From Planctomycetota bacterium (GTDB lineage: Bacteria > Planctomycetota > Planctomycetia > Pirellulales > Lacipirellulaceae), in the NCBI GenBank assembly GCA_029259915.1, contig JAJDED010000007.1, positions 62,001-126,000 of the forward strand: a DNA stretch of 64,000 nt, in the 5' to 3' direction. The first letter of the stretch is position 1, and every line of letters starts with the position of its first letter. This document shows, in pieces, positions 46,313-55,777 of the stretch. The position numbers and the translations under genes are program-made. The notes beneath the pieces are model-generated. The model was given only the letters and a program-made list of their open reading frames with translations, searched no databases and was not told where the DNA came from.

Positions 46313-47467
46313 TTAACGAATGTCCTGCTGTTGGCGTTGGACCACGGTGACCGTGTAGGCGGGTACCATGCCTTGAGCGCCGACCGCAACCATTTCGAGC
46401 CGGCCTTGCAGATAGACAAAGTCGCCCGGTTGCAGATTGCCTAGCACATGGGGATTGGCAATCGGCACGCTCCCGCCATAGGGATCGACGGTACCTTGCT
46501 GTGATGCATACATCAGACTCCACTGATTGCTTGCCGGTGAGTACTGCAACTGGCCACGAAGCCACTGGTACTGTGGATCGAATCCAAATCGTTCGTTGGT
46601 TTGTGAAACCTGTCTAAAGCTGGGGGCGGGTATCACATCCAGGTTTGGACGGACGGGTTCGGTGTCCCGCTCGCGCAAGGTTCGGCTGCTACCCTGCGGA
46701 CGAAACCCATCGCGACCGACGCGTCGCTCGGGCTGAGAAAAATTTGCGCCCTGCGTGGGGGACTGACCTGAGGATATTTCGCGAATGGTCACCGCACGCG
46801 ACGGCTGCTGAGGCGTCGACTGAGCGAACTGCGCAGGATCGACAAATTGCGCTGTCTGGCTGGCGGTGATTGGCGTTGATTCGTACTGCGGTTGTGTGAC
46901 CGGCTGTTGTGGACGCTGTCCCACTTGCCCTGCAGGCTGGAATCCTGCAGCTTGGAATGTAGCCGCAGGGAATTGGTTCGTGGCGGGAGACGCCTGAGTA
47001 TTTGTAAATTGGTTTGAAGCAATCTGGTTTGGTGCAAACTGATTAGCAGATTGTGCGAATCGCAATTGTTGGCTGTCGGTTGGCACTTGGATTGATTGAT
47101 CAGTTCGTGGCCCCAACGCAACGTTATTGCTTACCGGCTGGATGCCAAACAGCGATCTATTTGTGGGGGTCGATGAAATGGGCGGCGACGACGGATAGGT
47201 GTTCCAGCCCCCTGGCGGAACCGTCGACGAACCTGCGGGAACTTGCGGCGAAGCCGGCGGCGCATACGTGGGAGTTGGAATCCCGATCGCTGGCGAATTT
47301 GGAACCGGATCGCCCGGGTAATAAGGTTGCGCAGTTCCCGGCAACAGAGTGCGCGTAGCCGGCGGCGGAACACGGTTGGGAGCCGCAAACGGATTGGTAA
47401 TCGGCAGCGCCTGGTTGCGACAACCCGGTAACAAACAAACAATCAAACCGTACAACACGTACCGCAT
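46313..47467 (-). CDS. Pro/Gln-rich lipoprotein of unknown function
   Basis: A 384-residue lipoprotein starting at ATG 47467, with AAGGAAG about 6 bases upstream and lipobox LLPGC. Residues about 20-270 are low complexity, rich in Pro, Gln, Ala, Ser and Asn. The C-terminal 75 residues form a compact domain (YQWLRGQLQYSPASNQWSLM to GDFVYLQGRLEMVAVGAQGM), which looks like an OB-like or SH3-like beta barrel; this is inference. The frame is open further upstream but without a lipoprotein signal. Confidence 0.75.
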   Translation of the reverse strand: MRYVLYGLIVCLLPGCRNQALPITNPFAAPNRVPPPATRTLLPGTAQPYYPGDPVPNSPAIGIPTPTYAPPASPQVPAGSSTVPPGGWNTYPSSPPISSTPTNRSLFGIQPVSNNVALGPRTDQSIQVPTDSQQLRFAQSANQFAPNQIASNQFTNTQASPATNQFPAATFQAAGFQPAGQVGQRPQQPVTQPQYESTPITASQTAQFVDPAQFAQSTPQQPSRAVTIREISSGQSPTQGANFSQPERRVGRDGFRPQGSSRTLRERDTEPVRPNLDVIPAPSFRQVSQTNERFGFDPQYQWLRGQLQYSPASNQWSLMYASQQGTVDPYGGSVPIANPHVLGNLQPGDFVYLQGRLEMVAVGAQGMVPAYTVTVVQRQQQDIR

Positions 47468-47719
47468 CGGTAGCTTCCTTTCTACGTGCGGAAATAGCTG
47501 TGAGGGCAATGCGGGCCTGAGGCCCGTCGCCGGTGAGCTGCGAATGATAGCGATCTGCCCGAGTGTGTCCAGACTGACCCGCACGCAACCGATGCTTGCA
47601 AGTGGAATGCTACCACCTATAAAAAACGCAGCGGGCGTTGGTTGCTAGCAACCAACGCCGCATACGTGCACGAAAGGCTGTGCTGTGAAAAAATCTTTCT
47701 GAGAAGAAAGGGCTGACCG

Positions 47720-48151
47720 CTATCGGTCGGCCTGCACCGAGGCGAGCCGATTTGTGATATAGGGATTCACAACTACCAGCGGCTGAACCGAGTTCGATGT
47801 CTCGGTCACCTGGTCAGTTTTGTCTTCGGGCTCTGAAGTCGATGTCGGCTGGAAGTGAGGGTTGATGATTTCAACCGGCTTAGCATCGTCGACAATCTCC
47901 GGAGTTTTCACACCAGGTGGATATGCGAACGGGCTGTAACCGTAGGTGCGCGGCACCGGCACACTGTAATACACCGGCGGAAAAGCCGCGTAGTGGGGCA
48001 CATTCTCGGCCAGCACACGGTAAAGTCGCCCCACATCGTAAGCGCCATACCCATAGCCGCCATGCAACCCGTGTCCAGCTTGCGCACTTTCGGTCGTGAG
48101 TTGCATGCACGCAACTGCCAAGAACATTGCTAGAATGAATCGTGTCTTCAT
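47720..48151 (-). CDS. Small secreted Gly/Tyr-rich protein
   Basis: A 143-residue secreted protein starting at ATG 48151, with AGAGGT 9 bases upstream. The signal peptide ends near ESAQA. The mature N-terminus is Gly/His/Tyr-rich (GHGLHGGYGYGAYDVGRLY), followed by a Pro/Tyr-rich part and an acidic linker. Many planctomycetes carry such short exported proteins; function unknown. It lies 250 bases downstream of nothing co-directional except the Pro/Gln-rich lipoprotein gene. Confidence 0.75.
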   Translation of the reverse strand: MKTRFILAMFLAVACMQLTTESAQAGHGLHGGYGYGAYDVGRLYRVLAENVPHYAAFPPVYYSVPVPRTYGYSPFAYPPGVKTPEIVDDAKPVEIINPHFQPTSTSEPEDKTDQVTETSNSVQPLVVVNPYITNRLASVQADR

Positions 48152-48316
48152 CAAAAAGTACCTCTTAAGAAAGTTGTTTGTCGTTCGCCTGACAGTGCCA
48201 GGATGGTTCTCGTCCCTACCCTTCAGGCTAATTACGACCGGTGCCCATCGCAACTATTCTTGGCAAGAAGCGCTCAAAAGGGATGAAAATGGGGTGTTTT
48301 GTACCTGCACGACCCC

Positions 48317-48359
48317 CTCCGCGAAGCCGCAAGCGGCTGCAGCTTGCGGCTTAGCGGAG
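48317..48359. repeat. Perfect-stem hairpin, CCGCAAGCGG type
   Basis: CTCCGCGAAGCCGCAAGC (from 48317) pairs with GCTTGCGGCTTAGCGGAG (ending 48359) with one mismatch. Half-copies (CCGCTTGCGGCTTAGCGG) occur at 32018 and 63816. It sits between divergent genes, 39 bases before queG. Confidence 0.7.
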
Positions 48360-48397
48360 TTTGAAACAAAGAGAAATCTCTCTGCTACAATCGTGCC

Positions 48398-49528
48398 ATG
48401 CAGCCAGATGAACTTTCACAATTCCTGAAGCAGCGCGCCGAGCAATTAGGTTTTACCCTTTGCGGAATCTGCCCCTCTGCGACTCCCGCGGGCACGGATA
48501 GGCTCGACCAGTGGCTTGCCGCGGGCTACGCGGGTCACATGGGTTATATCTCAGAACGCCGCACGGCATACGATCATCCACGACATGTGCTGGAAGGGGT
48601 GCGGAGTCTGATCATGTTGGCAATGCCTTATGCCAACGCAGAACCCAAACCGATTACGACGGGGCAGGGCAGAGTGTCGCGCTACGCCTGGGGTGAAATG
48701 GATTATCACAATCTCATTCGCGACCGACTGCATCAACTGGCCGATTCACTACGGGAAAAAATTCCCAAGGCCGACACCCGCGGAGTGGTCGACACGGCCC
48801 CGCTGTTGGAGCGGGAGTTTGCCCAACTCGCCGGGCTCGGTTGGGCTGGAAAAAATACGTTGCTCTTGTCGAAACGCGCGGGAAGCTATTTTTTTCTAGC
48901 GGCGCTGCTTACCGATCAAGTTTTGGAATACGACGAACCCTTCACTGCCGACCATTGCGGTTCGTGCACGGCATGTCTCGACGCCTGTCCCACGGACGCC
49001 TTTCCGCAACCTTATGTACTCGACGCAACCCGGTGCATCAGTTATCTCACTATCGAACTACAAAAGCCAATCCCAGCGGAGTTGCGTCCCGGCATGGGCG
49101 ACTGGCTGTTTGGCTGCGACGTTTGCCAGCAAGTCTGCCCGTGGAATCGCGATGTGCCGCTCAGCAAGGAGCCGGCCTTTGCCCCGCTCTTGGAAATGAA
49201 TCCATTGAGCTTGGCGGAACTTTTCGAGTTGGACGAAGCAGAATTCCGCCGACGTTTTCGCCATACGCCGCTATGGCGTGCGCACCGTCGGGGCCTGTTG
49301 CGCAATGCCGCGACTGTTTTGGGAAACCATGGCGATTCGTCCGCACTGCCGGCGCTTGCGACTGGACTTGCCGACGTGGAGCCACTCGTGCGAGGCGCTT
49401 GTGCCTGGGCTTTAGGCGAGTTGCAGCTTCCCCAGGCAATCGCACTGCTGCAAAATACTCGCGAAACAGAAGCGGACGAGGCAGTTCGACAGGAAATCGA
49501 GGCGGCAATCGAACGGGCATCTCGATGA
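48398..49528 (+). CDS. queG: Epoxyqueuosine reductase QueG
   Basis: A 376-residue cobalamin- and iron-sulfur-dependent enzyme performing the last step of queuosine synthesis in tRNA. The N-terminal reductase region has GYAGHMGYI and RSLIMLAMPY; two 4Fe-4S sites follow, CGSCTACLDACP (from Cys187) and CDVCQQVCPWN (from Cys240). The last 80 residues form HEAT-like repeats (EPLVRGACAWALGEL) that hold the tRNA. Length and order match the family. The start ATG 48398 has no clear ribosome-binding site. Confidence 0.95.
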   Translation: MQPDELSQFLKQRAEQLGFTLCGICPSATPAGTDRLDQWLAAGYAGHMGYISERRTAYDHPRHVLEGVRSLIMLAMPYANAEPKPITTGQGRVSRYAWGEMDYHNLIRDRLHQLADSLREKIPKADTRGVVDTAPLLEREFAQLAGLGWAGKNTLLLSKRAGSYFFLAALLTDQVLEYDEPFTADHCGSCTACLDACPTDAFPQPYVLDATRCISYLTIELQKPIPAELRPGMGDWLFGCDVCQQVCPWNRDVPLSKEPAFAPLLEMNPLSLAELFELDEAEFRRRFRHTPLWRAHRRGLLRNAATVLGNHGDSSALPALATGLADVEPLVRGACAWALGELQLPQAIALLQNTRETEADEAVRQEIEAAIERASR

Positions 49529-49618
49529 GGTTGACGGAGGGCTCTTCACGGGAACAATTAGGTTTGTGAACGTTGTATAGCTGATAGCTATAGACAAGTC
49601 GAAGTAGATCCAGATTCC

Positions 49619-49815
49619 AAGCCCGGAGGGCTGACAAAACCTTAGCCGGTGCCGTGAGGCACCGGCGCGGGTACGTATGTTAATTTTGAGGCCTGGAGCG
49701 CCAACATAAAACGGCAAGCGGCTGATGTGTCGGCCCGCTGGGCCTATCAGAGTATGGTCAATTCAATCCGGTGGTTCACACCACCGGCTAGGGTTATGCC
49801 AGCCCTTCGGGCTTA
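49619..49815. repeat. Nested inverted repeat, GCCCGGAGGGC/ACCGGTGCC type
   Basis: The left arm 49619-49665 (AAGCCCGGAGGGCTG, then TTAGCCGGTGCCGTGAGGC) pairs over about 45 bases with the right arm 49769-49815 (GGTGGTTCACACCACCGGCT, then CAGCCCTTCGGGCTT). Inside are GGCCTGGAGCGCC and CGGCCCGCTGGGCC units. It occupies most of the 346-base gap between queG and the dihydrouridine synthase gene. Confidence 0.8.
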
Positions 49816-49874
49816 TTTGTGGTTAAACGATAGAGTGCACACTAACACCGTCAGATATCCGTCACACGATCCTC

Positions 49875-50963
49875 ATGTTTCCCTTGCCACAAGAGTTGCG
49901 AATCGGTGCTGTGCGGCTCGACTTTCCCGTCGTGCAAGCGGCTCTGAGTGGCTATAGCGACACGGCCATGCGGCTGGTCGCCCGAAGGTTGGGGGCTCCC
50001 TACACGCTGTGCGAAGTGATGCTCGATCAGTTTGTGTTGCAAGTGCGCGAGCGTCGCAAAAACCATCACATCATGCACGTGGCCGACGAGGAACATCCTG
50101 TCGGCGGACAACTGATGGGCGCCGACCCCGTACAGTTTGGCCCTGCCGCTGTGCGACTTGTCGAGCGTGGTTTCGACGTGATCGACATCAATTTTGGTTG
50201 CCCCGTGAAAAAAGTTTTGGGCCGCTGCCGAGGTGGGTTTCATTTGAGCCAGCCTGAAGTGGCGTTGGAGATTGTTTCGCGTGTGCGCGAGTCGGTGCTG
50301 GAACACATTCCGGTGACGGTAAAAATGCGGCGGGGAATCGACGATTCCAGCGCGAGCCGCGACCGTTTTTATGAAATCTTTGATGGCGCCTTCCACCGCG
50401 GAGTGGCTGCGATTACGGTGCATGGCCGTACGGTCCAGCAGCGTTACGAAGGTCCCTCAAATTGGGATTTTCTCCGAGAGTTGAAGCAACATGCGGGTGA
50501 AAAGACGGTTCTCGGCAGTGGCGATTTGTTCAATGCGCAGGCGTGTGTCGACATGCTGCGCACCACCGGCGTCGACGGGGTGACGGTAGCCCGCGGCGCG
50601 ATCGGCAACCCGTGGATTTTTCAGCAAGCGCGTGCTTTGGCCGCCGGCTTGCCGCTGCCCGATCCTCCCACGCTATTCGAGCAGCGCCAGGTAATCGCCG
50701 AACATTACGCCCTTGCCGAAGAGTTGTACGGCGCCGAGCGCTGTGTGCAACCTATGCGTAAGTTCGGCATCAAGTATTCGCAGCTTCATCCGCAACACGA
50801 ACAGGTGCGCGAAGACTTTTGTCGCGTCAAGCAGCCGGGAGCATGGCGCGAAGTGCTGGAAAAGTGGTACCACGCGGACGCCCCGGGTGTACACTTCGAA
50901 GGCCACGAACCGAATCCACAGCAAACCGTTGGGCAAAGTGCGTTAGCGGCCCACAGTCCGTAA
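49875..50963 (+). CDS. tRNA-dihydrouridine synthase
   Basis: A 362-residue FMN-dependent TIM-barrel enzyme that reduces uridines in tRNA. Motifs are DFPVVQAALSGYSD in place of the common APMAGVTD, CEVMLDQF, GGQLMGADP, the catalytic DINFGCPVKKV with Cys109, PVTVKMRRGID and AITVHGRTVQQRYEG. The C-terminus has the helical domain ending near VLEKWYHADAPG. It follows queG, another tRNA modification gene, but a large repeat lies between them. Which Dus subgroup it belongs to is unclear. Confidence 0.93.
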   Translation: MFPLPQELRIGAVRLDFPVVQAALSGYSDTAMRLVARRLGAPYTLCEVMLDQFVLQVRERRKNHHIMHVADEEHPVGGQLMGADPVQFGPAAVRLVERGFDVIDINFGCPVKKVLGRCRGGFHLSQPEVALEIVSRVRESVLEHIPVTVKMRRGIDDSSASRDRFYEIFDGAFHRGVAAITVHGRTVQQRYEGPSNWDFLRELKQHAGEKTVLGSGDLFNAQACVDMLRTTGVDGVTVARGAIGNPWIFQQARALAAGLPLPDPPTLFEQRQVIAEHYALAEELYGAERCVQPMRKFGIKYSQLHPQHEQVREDFCRVKQPGAWREVLEKWYHADAPGVHFEGHEPNPQQTVGQSALAAHSP

Positions 50964-51073
50964 AAAGCAGCGTAGCCGTGACTCCACTGACTGACTAGTG
51001 AACCTGTTTGGATGATGGTAAAATAGAATCGGGAGCTAATAACAAACCTCTTACAAACACACCCCAGACCGAC

Positions 51074-51625
51074 ATGTCTACCGCCGCAACTCCAGTTAGC
51101 GCCACGCAGCTCGCGATACTCTCAACGGATGGAAAGAGGCGCGAACTTGTTCAGGGAGAAATTCGCATGACGTCGCCGGCAGGAAGCGAGCATGGTCGGA
51201 TCGCCATGCGGTTTGGTTCACTATTGGATCAGTATGTGCGGAAGCATCAACTTGGTACAGTGTTTGCTGCGGAGACAGGTTTTTTGATTTCGACCAATCC
51301 CGACACGGTTCGTGCTCCCGATGTCGCATTCGTTGAAAAAAAGAAGATGGAACAATTCGCTGGACATCAGGGATTCTTGCCAATTGCACCCGACTTGGTT
51401 GTGGAGGTAGTGTCTCCTAACGATTCCTTTACCCACGTCGAAGAGAAAACGCTTGCCTGGCTAGAAGCAGGCAGTGCCATGGTCGTTAACATCGATCCGG
51501 GAACACGAACGCTTCAGGTGTTTCGCGATGCCAAACATTCGGTGGTTCTCAGAGAGAATGATCAATTCGATGGACAAGAAGTCGTTTCCGGCTGGCAGTT
51601 TGTGGTATCAGAATTGTTTGAGTAG
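51074..51625 (+). CDS. Uma2-family (DUF820) putative endonuclease
   Basis: A 183-residue protein from ATG 51074; a TTG at 51008 would add an unlikely leader. The PD-(D/E)XK-like Uma2 fold is recognised by RRELVQGEIRMTSPAGSEHG near the start, VRAPDVAFV (catalytic Asp), LPIAPDLVVEVVSPNDS (catalytic Glu) and EKTLAWLEAGSAMVVNIDP. The family is common in cyanobacteria and planctomycetes; a nuclease role is inferred from the fold. It is convergent with the large secreted protein gene. Confidence 0.9.
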   Translation: MSTAATPVSATQLAILSTDGKRRELVQGEIRMTSPAGSEHGRIAMRFGSLLDQYVRKHQLGTVFAAETGFLISTNPDTVRAPDVAFVEKKKMEQFAGHQGFLPIAPDLVVEVVSPNDSFTHVEEKTLAWLEAGSAMVVNIDPGTRTLQVFRDAKHSVVLRENDQFDGQEVVSGWQFVVSELFE

Positions 51626-51636
51626 GTCTGAACCAC

Positions 51637-54600
51637 TTACCGCCACATCTTGGGGACCCAGCCGCGGAGGCGTTCGCTTAAAGCGGGGGATTCTTCCGGC
51701 TCGTTTTCAGCCGGGGGATTCGGCTGCTTCGCCAGACTGGCTGGCTTGGTTTCTTGCGGAGGGACATACTGCACCAGATATCGAGACCAATAGTCGTCGA
51801 CCAGCCGCAAGCAATCGACCCACTGGCCTTCGTCCAGCGCCGTTTTGGCTGCGTAAATACGTTTCACCAGTGCTACGCGCCGTTTGTTATCGAATCGCAG
51901 GTCATGAAGTTCGATATCGTCGATCAGCACCTCAGCTTGTCCGCTAAAATGGAACTGAATTCGCATTTGACCATTCGGTTCAAGGGGAATGTCTTCCACA
52001 GGGAACTCGATCCGCGACCACTGGTCGTTCAAATCTTTGCCCTCGAGCGTGGCAACCTGCTGATAGTGGCGACCGTTTTCACTGTCTTCGACGATGACGT
52101 GCATGCGTGCGTCTTGCGAAATACTATTGCTGCGCAGAAAAGCACTCACGACCAATTGTCCGGTTTCGGGCATTGGGAAAAGATGGCTTTGCACAACGAC
52201 GCCTATGTCGTCGGTACTTCGACAGCGCAGCGAGCGTTCGCCGGAATGTGCGTCGCCTAGGGCAACTTCGACGGTCCCTGCTGAACCGATCCGCGGCTGC
52301 CAACCCACGATGCGATCTCCCACGTCCACCAATTCAAATCCTGGGTTTTGAAGCTGATGATAGGGCCTTTGAATGTTGAGATTGCCGGTGCGCGATTCAA
52401 TCGCATCGATGCGCTTTTGCAACTGCGACCGAGCGATGGGATCGACGGTGACCTCGGGTCCCTCGACTCGTAATCTCTGTGCCGCGAAAGTCCAAGCTTG
52501 CAAATCGTACGGCTGCAGAACGATCTGCCAAGTTTGGCTACCATTTTGGAGCGTGCCTTCCGAGAGCAAAGGGTTTCCGAAGTCGGGTTTCACAACATCC
52601 GGAATCGCAGCGTCGCCCAATTTTTTCCAGGTACATGCTTGATCGGCTTCCAGCGGCAAACGGACTTCCAAGGGCCACTGCGATTGGTTGATTAGCAATA
52701 CGGTAGTCGAATCGGCAGACCGATAGATGCGCATCACCAATGGTTGCTGCGTTTGCGTTTGCGCGTGGGTTTGCGCATTTGGGAGTTGTTGGAGAGTTTT
52801 CAAAACTCGGCGTAGCTGGTGATGTTGGCCCAAGGGCTGCTGCGCTCCGCCGAACACAACGACATTGGTATCACTACTTGCAAGAGCGCCAACCAGGGGA
52901 CTTCTCGCCGCTGCGCCTCCACTGAGTGGCGAAGCAGCCAGCGAAAGATGCGTTTGCCCGGCACCAAAGGGACTCCGCTGGTCAAACGATCCAAGTCGGA
53001 TGCGTTTTGCTCGGTGGAAGATTAGCGTACCTTCCGACGGATTGCCATGTGCCAACTCGTTTTGCTGGCTCGCGGCGTTGATCCGCAGATCGAGAGCCTG
53101 ATCGCTCAATCGATCGCTGCTGCCAAACCGATAAGGCGACAGCACCGTCAGCCCCGGCTGTTGGTCGAGCTGGCCGAGATCGATGCCGTGGTCCAATAAA
53201 ACTTGGTCGAGTTGTACCGAATTTGCCAGTGACTCGCGCAACCGTTGTTGTTGCTGAGGACCCGAGAACAGGTCTTCGGTGGCCACAATCAATTGCAAAT
53301 CCTCGCGATTGGCAACAAGTTGGTCGGCAAGGTTCGCATAAAACTGGGTCAATTTTTCAGTACGCCACGCTTGCCAGGCCGAGCGATGCACGCCACTCAA
53401 ACCTTCTGCCCGTCGGAGGAATCGATCGTCGCCTTGTTGGGGAACCGCGATTCCCGTCTCGCGAGAAAACTGAGCGGTCGTTTGATCGTCCAGCGCCCAG
53501 GCAAGCCCTGGCAAGACTCCATAGCCTGTGCCGGAAAGTTGAATTCCCAATCCTGCAAACGAGCGATGCGCTAGGCAGCGATCCTGCAATTCAACAACCA
53601 ACTGAGAAAGTTCTGATTGGACTTGGGCGTTGAGTGGATTGTAATAAGGAGCCAAACCGGCTGTGGGGGAGTTTTTCGAAAGCCAACTCTCTCCCGAGTG
53701 GTCGACCGGGGCAATGCCCGAGATGGCTGCGAGCGATTCGGCGCGCAACGATTCCAAACGGGGCAAAGGAGCCGCTAATTGCAATGTCGGAACGAGCCGC
53801 AAACCTTCACGGTCGAAAATCCTCAGCAACATTTCCAGCACGTCTTTACGCGTGGGATCTTGACCCGACGCGGATAGCATCGCGGTATCGTACCGGGGCG
53901 AAGAATTCATGATTTTGCTGGGATAGATCGCGCTGCCGTCGGCAGCGACGCACACGAGCGCGCCGTTGTATCCACAAAGCCGCAAGTACTGGGCAAATCG
54001 TTTTGCACCGCTGAGAAATGTGGACCAGCCTTGCAAACTCATGCCGCTTTGCGGATCGAAAACTTCCGGCGCCCCAAAGTTGGCATGGAACACAGGCTGC
54101 GAGATATATCCCGCCACCAGTCGCTGGGAATCTACCGAAACTGGATCTGCCTCCTGGGCGGCAGCCGCGTCGTCGTGCTGGAAGAGAGTGATGGTTCCAT
54201 ACTGTGCAGGTGCCGAGGAATGTTGATTCGTCAGCAGCAACAGGGGAGATTGCGACCGGGGCCAAAAGATAACCCGATGCACACCACTGTTGCCGGAAGC
54301 GGCTTCCTGAGTACTATTCACAATCATGGCCGCATCGGCGCTGGGCGAAACAACGCGTCCCGCGGCATCGGGCTCGATCACACTTACCGAGAAACTTTGC
54401 TCCAGTCCCGGCGGAATTCTAATTTCCACAAGGTGCGGTCGGTGCGGTTCTTTGACCGATAGGGGATACGCTTGCCAGGAAGGCTCGCTGCCTGCTTGCG
54501 TGGGTGGCAACTCCACCAAATCGCCGGCGGGGTCGGGACGTACCAATGGACGGACGTTGCCCACCGCTCCCACCGGTTTTCCACTGAGGCGAGAAACTTG

Positions 54601-55503
54601 TGCCCAATGGGGGAGCCGTTGCCACCAGCTTGGGTTCGCAGGATCGATCGACAGCATCGGCAACCAGCGCTCGACAAGCGGCGGCAACTTCGCATTGGGA
54701 TCGATTACCACAAATTCAACTTCCCGGTGAGCAACCTTCTCACCTTGCCGACCGGGCACCAGTCGGCCCGCAAAACCCTCTTCCGAGTAGGCTTCGATGG
54801 AAATCCGATACGCGTTTTCCTCTGCGGGACAGGCGATTTGAAATTCCAATTCGTCGGTCGAGCTCGTGGCGGTCAGTTGTTGGGTTTCCCAAAGTATCTC
54901 TTCTTCGCCGGTGGCGCGTAGCGTAAGACTGATTTGCACGGACGGTTTGTCCACGAGAGAAGTCAGATCGGGCTGCAAACGCAGATTCAAAATCTCGCCG
55001 GGATCGAAAACCAGGCTCTCCCGCGCCAGAGTCACGCGCAAGTGGTCTCCCGGGCTACGATGCGCTAGCAGAAAACTGCCGAAGTCGTCGAGCGGTTCGC
55101 GCACTTGCCCGCTGAGAATTTGCTCGACGGGAAACTCAATCACACGTGGCACCGTTGTCTGCTCGGAACGAAGTTCCACGCGCAAGGTTGCTTGCGAGTC
55201 TGTTCGGACTGCGATGTCGCAACCGTCGAAGCGACGTTTTACCAACGGGGCGACGACAATCCGATTCGCTTCCAATCGTAGCGCAGCAGATTCGTCGGCT
55301 TCGATCCCCAGGGGCTGCATGTCGGTGAGTTCTCCGCCGACAATTTCGATTTGCCCCGACCAGCGTTGGATCGATTCGCCGCCGCTTCCCCAGGCCAACC
55401 GTAAACGTACTGTCGTTTCTTCAGCTTGTGCCGCGCCACCAGTAAACAAAATGCAGCAGAAAAGTGCGTACAGCAGTCGACGACGCAAGCCATGGCCTTC
55501 CAT
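51637..55503 (-). CDS. Very large secreted glycoside-hydrolase-like protein
   Basis: A 1288-residue protein from ATG 55503, giving the signal peptide RRRLLYALFCCILFTGGAAQA; the frame is open to 55629. Residues to about 470 are beta-rich and without known motifs. Residues about 480-800 look like a TIM barrel of the GHL10/DUF187 type (GWSTFLSGAKRFAQYLRLCG, REGLRLVPTLQLA, FAGLGIQLSG). Near 1080-1230 is a CBM4/9-like carbohydrate-binding domain (NPGFELVDVGDRIVGWQP). A Pro/Glu-rich tail follows. It sits at the end of the polysaccharide locus and may act on the polymer; activity is unproven. Confidence 0.8.
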   Translation of the reverse strand: MEGHGLRRRLLYALFCCILFTGGAAQAEETTVRLRLAWGSGGESIQRWSGQIEIVGGELTDMQPLGIEADESAALRLEANRIVVAPLVKRRFDGCDIAVRTDSQATLRVELRSEQTTVPRVIEFPVEQILSGQVREPLDDFGSFLLAHRSPGDHLRVTLARESLVFDPGEILNLRLQPDLTSLVDKPSVQISLTLRATGEEEILWETQQLTATSSTDELEFQIACPAEENAYRISIEAYSEEGFAGRLVPGRQGEKVAHREVEFVVIDPNAKLPPLVERWLPMLSIDPANPSWWQRLPHWAQVSRLSGKPVGAVGNVRPLVRPDPAGDLVELPPTQAGSEPSWQAYPLSVKEPHRPHLVEIRIPPGLEQSFSVSVIEPDAAGRVVSPSADAAMIVNSTQEAASGNSGVHRVIFWPRSQSPLLLLTNQHSSAPAQYGTITLFQHDDAAAAQEADPVSVDSQRLVAGYISQPVFHANFGAPEVFDPQSGMSLQGWSTFLSGAKRFAQYLRLCGYNGALVCVAADGSAIYPSKIMNSSPRYDTAMLSASGQDPTRKDVLEMLLRIFDREGLRLVPTLQLAAPLPRLESLRAESLAAISGIAPVDHSGESWLSKNSPTAGLAPYYNPLNAQVQSELSQLVVELQDRCLAHRSFAGLGIQLSGTGYGVLPGLAWALDDQTTAQFSRETGIAVPQQGDDRFLRRAEGLSGVHRSAWQAWRTEKLTQFYANLADQLVANREDLQLIVATEDLFSGPQQQQRLRESLANSVQLDQVLLDHGIDLGQLDQQPGLTVLSPYRFGSSDRLSDQALDLRINAASQQNELAHGNPSEGTLIFHRAKRIRLGSFDQRSPFGAGQTHLSLAASPLSGGAAARSPLVGALASSDTNVVVFGGAQQPLGQHHQLRRVLKTLQQLPNAQTHAQTQTQQPLVMRIYRSADSTTVLLINQSQWPLEVRLPLEADQACTWKKLGDAAIPDVVKPDFGNPLLSEGTLQNGSQTWQIVLQPYDLQAWTFAAQRLRVEGPEVTVDPIARSQLQKRIDAIESRTGNLNIQRPYHQLQNPGFELVDVGDRIVGWQPRIGSAGTVEVALGDAHSGERSLRCRSTDDIGVVVQSHLFPMPETGQLVVSAFLRSNSISQDARMHVIVEDSENGRHYQQVATLEGKDLNDQWSRIEFPVEDIPLEPNGQMRIQFHFSGQAEVLIDDIELHDLRFDNKRRVALVKRIYAAKTALDEGQWVDCLRLVDDYWSRYLVQYVPPQETKPASLAKQPNPPAENEPEESPALSERLRGWVPKMWR

Positions 55504-55777
55504 GGCCGTGGCTGGTCGATATTTTGAGCGTCGCCGCACCCTCGGACTTCCTTGTCCGATCATGTCTTGCCGATCTACGGTTAAAAAATCCCAGATCAAT
55601 CCCGTGTTTGAAAGATTCTCGTCGCGCACGCTGCGCAGTCCGTTTGCGCTGAACGACGATTCACGGGTCCCAGGAATAGGGGGCGGATTCTAGAAATCGC
55701 CCGCCGGCCATGCTAGAGCATTAAATGAGAAACATGTTTTGCAAGCACTGTTGAACCAGAAAGGCTCGCGACTGCTA

